A stretch of 64,000 bases of DNA from Bombyx mori (Eukaryota; Arthropoda; Insecta; Lepidoptera; Bombycidae), in contig NC_085127.1 in NCBI RefSeq assembly GCF_030269925.1, forward strand, positions 1,371,501-1,435,500, in the 5' to 3' direction. The position numbers and the translations under genes are program-made. The notes below the pieces were generated by a model. That model saw only the letters and a program-made list of their open reading frames with translations. It had not been told where the DNA came from and made no database searches. This document shows, one piece after another, positions 32,783 to 41,517 of the stretch (the stretch's first letter is position 1; the number at the start of each line of letters is the position of its first letter).

Positions 32783-34206
32783 TTCAAATTCAAATTCAAA
32801 ATCATTTATTTCAACTTAGATGTCAGTATGACACACTTGTTGAATGTCAAAATACAAATAACAATGTTAACTCTACCACCGGTTCCAAAAAAAGCCACAG
32901 TCCTGAGAAGAACCGGCGAAACAAACTCAGCGGGCTTTTTTTTTTTTTTGTTTTTTCTCAAATATTTTCTTTTTTTTAAATAAATAGAAATACATATTCA
33001 CAATAAAAGAAAAAACAAGTCTAAAAAAATAATAATAATAATGAAAAATGAAAAGGCCAGGAGCGAGCGCCTCATTCCCACGTAGTGCCATCTAGTAAAT
33101 AATCCTTAACTTTATAATATGCCTTGTTGCACAAACGTTCCTTAACAGTTTTCTTAAATCTATGAACAGGTAGTAGTTGAACGTTTAGTGGGATCTTGTT
33201 GAAAAGATGTACACCCAGCCCCCTAAAAGAGTTGCTTATTTTCTTAATTCGAGCCGCCGGCAACGCAAGCCTATGTTTGTTCCTAGTGTTCACATTGTGC
33301 AAATCGCAGACTCTGGGGAATTCTTCAATGTTTTTACGCACGTACAATAAATTTTCAAAAATGTATTGGGACGCTAAAGTTAGAATTTTGATTTCCTTAA
33401 ACTTGTCCCTCAAGGATTCCCTCGGGTGCATATTCTAAATAGCACGAATAGCCCTCTTCTGCAGGATGAAAATCGTTTCGACATCGGCAGCATTGCCCCA
33501 TAGCAAAATGCCATAGGACATAACACTATGAAAATAACTAAAATAAACCAGGTGTGCCGTATCTTCATTAATATACATTCGTTTTTTTTTTACCGCAAAC
33601 GCTACAGAACTAAGCCTACTCGCTAACTTGCATATGTGAGGACCCCACTGCAGCTTAGAATCAACTGTTATACCAAGAAAAACTGTCGAATCCACAAGCT
33701 CCAGTGTCTCTCCACTTACAGTAATATTAGTGTCAACTTGTCTAACATTAGGTGTGGTAAATTTTATACATTTTGTTTTTTTGTTATTTAATAACAGATT
33801 ATTAACACTAAACCAATGTACCACGCGCGAGATAGCATCATTCACATCGTCATAATCTTCCAAATGTCGTTTAATTTTAAACAATCATGATGTATCATCA
33901 GCGAATAATACGACCTCGTGACGGGTTTCAATAAACTTAGGTAAATCATTGATATATACAAGAAATAGGAAGGGACCCAATATGGAACCCTGAGGAACAC
34001 CCATATTAAGTAAGACACCGGAAGATCTCGTTCCTTTAACGTCTACCTTTTGGATTCTTCCGGATAAATAAGATTTAATAAGTTCTAATGAAACGCCCCT
34101 AATACCATAATGGTGTAATTTCCTCAACAATGTATTATGCTCAACACAATCAAAAGCTTTAGATAAGTCGCAGAAAACCCCAAGGGCATTATGCGACCCT
34201 TCCCAA
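32783..34206 (-). mobile_element. 5'-truncated CR1-like LINE nested in a Bm1 SINE
   Basis: The element runs on the minus strand from within the reverse-transcriptase domain (about 34200) to a 3' end of ATTTGAATT-type repeats at 32783-32802. It interrupts one Bm1 copy and duplicates at least GGTGAA. The 3' UTR carries the motif AGCCCGCTGAGTTTGTTTCG also found, with changes, in the two Jockey-clade elements. CR1/Zenon-like placement is from memory of the RT style and the short terminal repeats. Confidence 0.75.
33072..34200 (-). pseudogene. CR1-like LINE reverse transcriptase, truncated with two stops
   Basis: One frame on the minus strand carries VFCDLSKAFDCVEHNTLL, then GVPQGSILGPFLFLVYINDL, then the catalytic FADDTS. 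A nonsense codon follows at about 33887-33885, then ..LNNKKTKCIKF.., ..STVFLGITVDSKLQWGPH.., ..SYGILLWGNAADVETIFILQ.., a second stop at about 33437-33435, and a last segment ending about 33072 (..VKERLCNKAYYKVKDYL). Fingers/palm motifs before CDLSKAFD, the endonuclease and ORF1 are missing by 5' truncation. The frame is otherwise uninterrupted, so decay is modest. Confidence 0.85.
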
Positions 34207-34509
34207 GGTGAAGGAATAACATCGTGTAATAAAAATCAAAGCCGCAAAATTATAATTTGGGTAATTACTGGTGGTAGGATCTCATGTGAGTCCGCACAGG
34301 TAGGTACCACGACCCCACATATTTCTACCGTGAAGCAATAATGCGATTCGGCTTGAAGGGTGGGGCAGCCGTTGTAACTATACTGAGACCTTAGAACGTA
34401 TATCTCAAGGTGGGTGGCGCATTTGCGTTGTAAATGTCTATGGGCTCCAGTAACCACTTAACACCAGGTGGGCTGTGAGCTCGTCCACACATCTAAGCAA
34501 AAAAAAAAG
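34207..34509 (+). repeat. Bm1-type SINE, 3' half (split by a LINE)
   Basis: GGTGAAGGAATAACATCGTG through the body to CACACATCTAAGCAA and an A run. Second half of the copy starting at 32644. Confidence 0.85.
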
Positions 34510-34861
34510 GTAACGGAATCTTTGAACATGATTTTGACTCCCTTCAAAACATCGGATTAACTCTAAATTTGGCATACTTATTAAGGACCGATGACAATTC
34601 AATTCAATTTACAAAAAAAAATTGAAAAAATTGAAATTTAACTAAATAATGAAAAATAAATAACAGTTTAAAAAACTAAAAAAATACGCTTTTATAGAAA
34701 ATCCAACTAAAAATAGAAAATAAATTTTAATAAATTTGAATTAAAAATAGTGTAAGAAAAAATTGAAAAAATGATTTTATTGTAAAAAAAATATTTTCTA
34801 TAAAAGCGTATTTTTTTTGTTTTTTTAAACTATCATTTATTTTTAATTACATAACGATATT

Positions 34862-35220
34862 CGGAGTATTCCAGATGTGTGGAGTAACGAGAATGGATAG
34901 AATACGGAATGAATATGTTAGACGAAGTCTGAAAGTGGCACGTGTGACAGAGAAGTTGAGAAGTACGCGTTTGGGATGGTATGGACATGTTATGAGACAA
35001 AATGAAAATATGATTGGTAAGAGAGTGTTAACCAAGAATGTGGAATAATATAGAGGAAGAGGTAGACCTAAGAAGAAATGGATGAATCGCGTGAAAGACA
35101 ATATGTGTAAGAGGGTAGTGAGCGAAGAAATGGTATATGATAGAGGAGTATGGAAGGAGAAAACATGTTGCGCCGACCCCAAGCGACTGGGAGAAGGGCA
35201 GGAGAATGATGATAATGGAG
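34862..35220 (+). pseudogene. RTE-like LINE C-terminal fragment with GATGAT tail
   Basis: The plus-strand reading gives VTRMDRIRNEYVRRSLKVA.., ..LGWYGHVMRQNENMIGKRV.., a stop at 35046, then ..GRGRPKKKWMNRVKDNM.., ..WKEKTCCADPKRLGEGQEN and a GATGAT-type end. LGWYGHVMR and RGRPKKRW are hallmarks of the RTE-clade ORF C-terminus in Lepidoptera. No reverse-transcriptase core is present. Confidence 0.8.
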
Positions 35221-35387
35221 TTTTCCAGAACGAATTCCCCTAAATCACTTTTAAGATTAATATTAAAAATTAAACAGTAAACAGTGTTAGTAATATAATA
35301 ATAAACTAGTAATATAATTAAAAAAAAATAACAAGTATGCATATTAAATAATTATCTCAGCGATTAAACACTGTCGTTGCATTGCAG

Positions 35388-35931
35388 GATAGAAAAAGAC
35401 GATATGTCGTGGAAGCGGTCCCACTGGCGGGAGATGCAGCTTATTCTCCAGCAACAGGGGACGCGGAAGGACGGTCAGTCCCCAGAGACGCAGAAAGAAG
35501 GCGTCGACTGCTGCCCCTCGGTCCTCGAAATGGTCATCAAGAAAGGAGGCCGGACGGTCAACGGACTGTATGTTGAGCTCTACGAAGACGGAGAGAACAA
35601 GCAGCGGCTGTTCGAGCTGACGTGTGCACCGGGGATCGTGGACATGCCGTGCCGGTTCATCGACGCAAGACTCTACAACGACTCGAGATGCGTCCAAAAA
35701 TACTCCTACTCGTACGCGTTAGTACGGCCTCCCCCCCAGTCTTCGGCCACGGAATCTCCTCACCAGAAGTCCGAGGGACATTTCTCGGTGCCCGGCTCCG
35801 ATGGCTGGTCGATGGACTACGTGAAAGTGCGTGCTGGTTGTGAGTGCCAAATTAAACCTCCAAAGAACACTCGTAAGAGACACAAGAAGAGGAAACGTAA
35901 CAGAAGAATAGTTGAGAACGATGAGACCTGA
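35388..35931 (+). CDS. Spaetzle/neurotrophin-like cystine-knot growth factor, last exon
   Basis: The acceptor is GCATTGCAG| at 35387. The exon's first base completes the Thr codon begun at 32202, and the frame then runs 181 codons to TGA at 35929-35931. The mature ligand would be secreted and bind Toll-family receptors, as Spaetzle proteins do. The cystine-knot cysteines are visible in order: VDCCPSV, FELTCAPG, DMPCRF, DSRCVQKY and RAGCECQ, seven in all. The spacing (C-x7-C..IDARLYN..C..W-x-x-DYVKV-x-x-x-C-x-C) resembles NGF and Spaetzle. A Pro/Ser/Gln loop (RPPPQSSATESPHQKSEG) lengthens the last finger, and the C-terminus is a very basic tail (KNTRKRHKKRKRNRR) that could bind heparan sulfate. 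I cannot assign which Spaetzle paralogue it is. GC content is higher than the flanks, as expected for coding sequence. Confidence 0.85.
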
Positions 35932-36406
35932 CACCGTCGGTGCGTAATTGTGAACCAGTGGGATAATAGTGAGAACTGATCGAGAGTTTACGGTGTGCTT
36001 CGTACTGATGGTAGGGGATTTGCGAAATCAATTAATACAAACGTTACCGGAATATTTTTGTTGAGTATTTTGGTGTTATTTCGGTGTTTGTCGATATTTA
36101 TTATTATCGGGAAAATATTTAAAACTATTTTTTTTTGTCTTAGTAGCTATTATCGATTTATTGGATAATGTGCCTTGACCGGTGCGCCTTGTCACGGAAG
36201 TGCCGGAAATGTTATAGAGGAAACGAAATGTATTTTCGGGCGTTTTTAAATTGAAATGTAATTTATATAACGACATCCAACAAGATTAACGTATTCTCGC
36301 ACCAAAACAGACGCAAAATGTGCATAATTCTTTTTTATATGTTTTTTAGAGATCACTTCGTTGAAGCCTAAATTCTTAACGCTGTCTTCTTCAATCTGTG
36401 TTTTGC
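35932..36406 (+). other. probable 3' UTR of the growth-factor gene
   Basis: The stretch is unique-looking and follows the stop codon. No clean AATAAA is obvious before the LINE tail at 36407, so the polyadenylation site is undetermined. Confidence 0.4.
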
Positions 36407-36518
36407 GGTAGGCAGCGGCTTGGCTCTGCCCCTGGTATTGCTGAAGTCCATGGGCGACGGTAACCACTCACCATCAGGTGGGCCATATGCACGTCTGCCT
36501 ACAAGGGCAATAAAAAAA
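36407..36518 (+). repeat. LINE 3' tail (GGCTTGGCTCT..CATGGGCGAC family)
   Basis: GGTAGGCAGCGGCTTGGCTC, GAAGTCCATGGGCGACGG, CATCAGGTGGGCC, CTGCCTACAAGGGCAATAAA. Well-preserved short copy with an A tail. Confidence 0.8.
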
Positions 36519-37430
36519 ACAACTCAATACGGAGTATAGGTCTCTCAATATGCACTCCATTATTTTCGGTCTCTTGCCTTTCCCGTCCAGTCCTTACCAG
36601 CTACATTGACCAGGTCGTCTGTCCACCTCATTGGTTGTCTACTCACCTTACGACGTCCAGTACTAGGTCTCCACTCCAGTACTTAACGCTGAGACATTTC
36701 TTGAACACCTCAAAGTCTTAACAAACAACCATCCTTAACAATAAACTATTCTGATTATATTTTAATTTAATTAATTAAAGAAACGCATAGTTGTGGGTAA
36801 GGGTTATGAGACCGCGAAGCTAGGCGCAAAATCCTTTCTGTTGTTACGCACAAAGCGAGTTTGAAGGGTGTGACCAAAACTCAAGATGGGTGACGGTATT
36901 CTGGTGTATATGGCCTCCAGGAACTTTAGATCTCCTCTCTTAGGATTGCTGGCCAATGACCCTGATCACCAGGTCTGGACGAACGATCGAGCTCAATATC
37001 ATCACAAAAATGTGTTGAATTTATCAGAAAGGAATAGATGTACAGACGTGCTCACAGACCTACAAGTCTCATACAAGAAGTCATAAAAAAATTACACGGG
37101 GTTAGCTTAAAAAAATCTGAACTATTCGATTGATCTAGCAAACGTGCTGCGATATAAGCTAGGTTAAACAGTAGAGCTCTGAAAACATAAAATTAAGAAC
37201 AGTTACGTCCGTATGCTTTTCGTATTAAGACACAGCTATACAGATTTTCTCGCAAGAACTTTGATAATTATGAAAGGAACATTTTGACACAAATTCCATC
37301 TTGCTCACACTCAGATGTTAATTTATGTATGTGAGCGGGACGGCAAATTAATATTATACATATAAGTTACAGTAACGCAGTCTGTGATTTTAATTCTGTT
37401 CAATTGAAATAAAAGGTGTTAACATTAGAC
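36519..37430. other. unannotated stretch
   Basis: No repeat is recognised. An open frame at 36886-37086 has no known motif; part (TCTTAGGATTGCTGGCCAATG) may derive from an old element. Confidence 0.3.
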
Positions 37431-37685
37431 CAGTGGCTCTCAACTACGCTGCCGCGGCACTTTTGTATACCGCCATATTTTACCAATTTTATTGTTAACT
37501 ATTAAATTAATATTATTAACTTATAATTAATCCCTTAATAAACACCCTAGTATATTTTTACATATTACTTTACTTCACATTCAAAATAATTAACTATTTT
37601 AGGGTAAGCAAACAATTTCTTTGTGTGTCGTCAAATTTTGAAAACGTTAAAAATGTGCCGCGATGAAAAAAGTTGAGAATCACTG
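37431..37685. mobile_element. hAT-type MITE
   Basis: The left end CAGTGGCTCTCAACTACGCT and the inverted right end (CAGTGATTCTCAAC) form hAT-style termini, with subterminal GCCGCGGCAC and GTGCCGCG. It is 255 bp with no transposase. The flanking 8-mers CATTAGAC and CTTTAGAA match at six positions, suggesting a decayed target duplication. Confidence 0.7.
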
Positions 37686-38785
37686 CTTTAGAATAAAGAA
37701 AATTTTTTGTGAAAACTTATACATTTTGAAAAGAAGATAGGTCGATATTTTGTCATATAATTTACAACATTAAAATTACATTATTCAGTACCAAATTCAA
37801 TTTATTTTATATAATAATATACCCATATCATTACCTACCTCCCCTCTGGGGCAGTCAGGTAAACAAAACCAAAAACATTCACAAGAAACATAGCAATAAT
37901 GACATCTAGAACTATCTTTAAAAACACTACTTTCAGCTCCTGTCCATAGAGGTCACTTTAATAAATAAAAATACGAATTAAAAATGTCAATTTTATTTTT
38001 ATTGGTGTCTTTCATGTTTAATGCTCTCTTCACCTTTAAAATTAAGAGTATTTATTCAATTTAACAATTAATGATTTTTTTTTGTTATTATTTGTATCAG
38101 TACTTACTTAGGTATAAGTGCGTTGAGTCAAAGATCTGTATTATTTTCTATTTTTTATTACTTTTACTTTATGTAATGTAGTTGTTATAAAATAAGGAAT
38201 TATTTTCATTTATTTATACTGTTTAATACGAGGTATTCCGATAATAATCAGTATGAATGTTAGTTTTGTATGTAGAACCGCTTACATATTGTTTTATTGT
38301 AAATAATGTAAAATGTGAACAGACAATAGTATTCTGCAAATATGAGATTATGCTGATAAATATTTTTATTGTGCATTTAATGTGTATTTCAACGTTGCGA
38401 AACTAGCGACATCTGTCGCTGCGTAGAATAAAACTAAGAACACTGTTGAATTTATTTACATATTTAACGCATTAACCATATATTAATTTTTAACATAACA
38501 GTGCCATTTCATTTATACATAGTACTTTGTAAAAATTACCTGATCGACGTAATTTATACATACAAAGGCTGTTTGTTTAAAATATGAATCCTTCTGGAAA
38601 TAAATAGAACTAGAATATCCACATTATGAAATTGTAAACGAATTTGAGATTAAATTTTTGTTGATTCTTAATAAATTATAAACTGGAATTGCAATACGTC
38701 ACATCACAATGTAATTAATTTACATCTGTAAGTTTTTTTTTTTGTTGAAGTCAAAAGTGAATAAAACAAGAACCGAAATAGTAAT
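37686..38785. other. AT-rich intergenic stretch between two convergent genes
   Basis: It lies between the 3' side of the plus-strand growth-factor gene and the 3' end of the minus-strand ZIP gene. No exon or recognised repeat is visible. Confidence 0.4.
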
Positions 38786-38786
38786 A

Positions 38787-38797
38787 TTTATTTTATT
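38787..38797 (-). terminator. polyadenylation signals of the ZIP gene
   Basis: Two overlapping AATAAA words read on the minus strand (AATAAAATAAAT context), 130 to 140 bases downstream of the ZIP stop codon. Confidence 0.65.
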
Positions 38798-38923
38798 GTC
38801 ATACTTTTATTACCTAATACCTAACCACGAACTAGATTACATCTTAATCTAAGAGTCTTCATAAAGAAATGTCATTACAAAACATAAAAAAATTTATAAG
38901 CAAAAATTAGATTGTTGATGAAA

Positions 38924-38937
38924 TCAACCGTCATGAT
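38924..38937 (-). CDS. ZIP zinc transporter, exon 4 (last codons)
   Basis: A strong acceptor on the minus strand (TTTTCTTATTTTTGTTCCAG|) precedes ATCATGACGGTTGA. Joined to the single base left by exon 3, the frame gives D-H-D-G and stops, so the protein would end ..CTVFLDHDG directly after the eighth membrane segment, a normal ZIP ending. The 3' UTR follows. Confidence 0.65.
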
Positions 38938-39204
38938 CTGGAACAAAAATAAGAAAATTATAAGAATGTATTCAATGAATGCCTTTTTTATTTGTTTCAT
39001 TATTACCAAAAGGCTTCCGTGCCGTGGTGGAAAAAAAAGAGTCAAACAATGCTAATGCGAATGACAGTCTGCATAAAACATTTCCAACATTTTTTTAAAA
39101 ATAAGTATTGAAATTTAACTGCGTATTAAAAGTAGAATTTTTAATGTACTAATGACATCTAGCGACGAGTGACAGTACCTGTTCACGTTAAAAATACCCA
39201 TGTA

Positions 39205-39275
39205 TCTTTTTTCAGCCAACAGACGTCCACTGTTGGACATAGCCCTCCCCCAAGCCTCGTCACAACAATCAGTTC
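39205..39275 (-). repeat. RTE-like LINE tail fragment in ZIP intron 3
   Basis: The minus-strand GAGGCTTGGGGGAGGGCTAT and GTGGACGTCTGTTGGCTGA match the tail at 25640-25700. Confidence 0.6.
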
Positions 39276-39337
39276 TCCACTGCCTGCTTCCAGCGGATAA
39301 TATAAATATACATATACTCCAAAATATCCACACATAC

Positions 39338-39494
39338 CTAGGAATACAGTGCACAAATACATAGCCGCGAAGCCGACTGCTACTGCTGTAAATTGTGCAA
39401 TACCAGCGGTGCTCTTGCGCTCGTGCCAATTTGCTCTCTCTCGTGGAAGAACTTCGCTCACAGTCACGTAAAGCAGTGTTCCCGCCGCAAGTGC
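39338..39494 (-). CDS. ZIP zinc transporter, exon 3
   Basis: 157 nt between CACTACAG| and |GTATGT (minus strand). It begins in phase 0 with ALAAGTLLYVTVSEVLPRE, completing membrane segment 7 begun by VPIMQ in exon 2, then a short polar loop (RANWHERKS) and segment 8 (FTAVAVGFAAMYLCTVFL). The exon leaves one base that matches the phase of exon 4. The open frame continues past the donor for about 50 codons, but that part is RTE-LINE-derived intron, so I end the exon at 39338. Confidence 0.85.
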
Positions 39495-39605
39495 CTGTAG
39501 TGCCAAATCCAGTTAATAGATGGCGCTGTTATGTGGTATTTAAAAATGATAAATGAAGTTTCGGAGAATACTAAATTATTACTGAATTATTACAGAAATA
39601 TTAGA

Positions 39606-39802
39606 TTTTTTTATTTATAGCTTAGATGGGTGGTCAAGCTCACAGCCCACCTGGTGCTACGTGGGTCTATACTTGGACCTAAGGACTCATATCTCAAGGT
39701 GGGTGGCGGCATTTATGTTGTATAATATGTCTGTGGGCTCCGGTAACCACTTAACACCAGGCGGGCCGTGAGATCGTGCACCCTGCTGAGCAATAAAATA
39801 AA
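39606..39802. repeat. two Bm1 fragments in inverted orientation, in ZIP intron 2
   Basis: 39606-39664 is a minus-strand Bm1 3' end (TAGCTTAGATGGGTGG..CCCACCTGGTGCTACGTGG). 39667-39802 is a plus-strand Bm1 3' part (CTCAAGGTGGGTGG..ACCACTTAACACCAGGCGGG..AGCAATAAAA). Transcribed together they could form a stem of about 50 bp. Confidence 0.75.
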
Positions 39803-39834
39803 AAGTACAAAAACATATCTCGAAAAACACCTAC

Positions 39835-40047
39835 CTGCATAATCGGTACCGCCACAGAATCCTTCAGCGTTCTGACATTTTCCAAGGCTGCTCCCATGCC
39901 GATTCCGGCGACGGAGCCACCGCTGAATATAAGGATGCACACCATTTGGGCGCACATCCGGCCCGGCAGACTAGCGCACAGCTCAGCGCCGAGGCAAAAC
40001 GCCACGACAAACTTGTGAGAGGCGACAGCTCCTAGCAGAAGCAGCAC
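39835..40047 (-). CDS. ZIP zinc transporter, exon 2
   Basis: 213 nt (71 codons, phase 0 at both ends) between TTTGAAG| and ATTATGCAG|GTAG on the minus strand. It carries membrane segment 5 with the ZIP metal-site signature (GAVASHKFVVAFCLGAEL) and segment 6 (VCILIFSGGSVAGIGMGAAL), and the start of segment 7. In the ZIP family the His and Lys region of segment 5 together with HSLLEG of segment 4 lines the transport path. Confidence 0.9.
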
Positions 40048-40355
40048 CTTCAAAAAAGAAAACCATTTGATTAGATTCCTTTTTTTTTATTAGGTTAACA
40101 CAACTGGATAAAATCTAGACACATTGAACTTATTTAAAAAAAAAAAAAAAATATTTTAGCATTCACCATTTTGGGTGTGAACAGATCTGCTTAAGAGCGT
40201 TTGTGCTTAAGATAAAAATATCGTTAACTAATATTAAAATTAAGACAAAGAAAAAAAAAAAGAAAAAAAAACAACTGCATATAAAAACTTCCAAAAAAAA
40301 CAATCAACAATAAAAATAAAAAAGATGGAAATTAATGTTCAATAATATAAAAATG

Positions 40356-40476
40356 AATTGCTGTTCGTTAGTCTCGCTAAAACTCGAGAACGGCTGGACC
40401 GATTTGGCTAATTTATAAAAAAGCTTAGGTCTTTTATTTATCGATTGAGGCACTACGAAGTCTGCCGGTTCAGCTA
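40356..40476 (+). mobile_element. Helitron 3' end fragment in ZIP intron 1
   Basis: CTAAAACTCGAGAACGGCTG..GGCTAATTT..GGCACTACGAAGTCTGCCGG and the terminal GTTCAGCTAG followed by T. CTAG at 40473-40476 fits a CTRR end. The 5' end is not clear. Confidence 0.6.
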
Positions 40477-40633
40477 GTGTTCAATAAAAATTCCGGGACT
40501 ACACTATTTATAATTTATCTAAAATGGCAATTTGTTCTTGAACTAGTTACAGGTGAGCCATTCGTGAAGCTCTCTTCAGTCTGGCTAAAATCACATTCTT
40601 AAAGTAATAATCTGATAATCACTAATAAATAGC

Positions 40634-40741
40634 TAAGCAGCGGCTTGGCTCTGCCTCTGGCATTGCTGAAGTCCATGGGCGACGGTAACCACTCACCATC
40701 AGGTGGGTCATATGCTCGTCTGCCTACAAGGGCGATAAAAA
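40634..40741 (+). repeat. LINE 3' tail (GGCTTGGCTCT..CATGGGCGAC family)
   Basis: CAGCGGCTTGGCTCTGCCTC, GTCCATGGGCGACGG, CATCAGGTGGGTC, CTGCCTACAAGGGCGATAAA. Confidence 0.8.
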
Positions 40742-40945
40742 AAAAGCTTAGGTGCAGATATCGATGTACTGAAAGATCGACTTATTAATCTAATTTCTGT
40801 TCTAAAATCATATTTCGCCCTAGTTAGTAGTGAAGGTGACAGTGCTTTTTTACTGGAAGTTATAATTCTTTGCTTTTATGACGTCCTGGTACACTTAGGA
40901 TAGAGTCGATAGAAAAGCCTAATTTCTATACTGATAATATTGTGT

Positions 40946-41104
40946 TTTGTGAGCCCGCACGGATAGGTACCAACCACTGCCCCGCCTATTTCTGTCGTGA
41001 AGCAGATTACTGAATTAGCATTGTTGATGTCTATGGCCTCTGGTAGCCAATTAACACCAGATGTGTCCTGTCAACTCATCTAAGATCTAAGCCAAAAAAA
41101 AAAA
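40946..41104 (+). repeat. Bm1-type SINE, diverged with central deletion
   Basis: GAGCCCGCACGGATAGGTAC, GAAGCAG, TTGATGTCTATGG, TTAACACCAGATG and CATCTAAG mark the family. The central part is deleted. Confidence 0.65.
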
Positions 41105-41517
41105 CCAGCCAAATGAGAACAGCATGAAAATTGTGTAAAAATATTGTGACTTTAAAAGAAGTCAGAGGTGAGTATTTTCTCCTAACTTAGGAATACCAGA
41201 AACGCATTTATTGAGCACGTAATCAATACTAAAAATAAGTTAAATTATCTACGGAACAAAGATCCGGTGTGCTTAGTGCGAGTTTCTTAACGTTCTCGAT
41301 GGCGTTTTTTTTTTTTTTTTTCCTACCTAAGCTGATAGCCCTAGCGGCTATTTCAGCGTAGCCTTAACTTTAGTAGGTGAGCTCACGGGGCTCAAACCTG
41401 ACGATGTTGCTAACACGAACCCTAGCAAGAGTCGTGCTTCGCAGAATCTACCACCGGATCGGAAACGCGACCCACTGAGAAGATCCGGCGAGAAACTCAG
41501 TGGGCTGTGTCTGAGAG

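Noticed and set aside
35382..35576. RKRR-containing frame overlapping the start of the cystine-knot exon
   Set aside because: It is out of frame with the cysteine-bearing ORF. The in-frame cleavage site is RVRR in the exon at 32115-32203.
39183..39337. Continuation of the ZIP exon 3 frame (..GMCGYFGVYVYLYYP..)
   Set aside because: A donor CTAG|GTATGT lies at 39338/39337, the continuation is RTE-LINE-derived, and a phase-matching last exon with acceptor and poly(A) signals exists at 38937.
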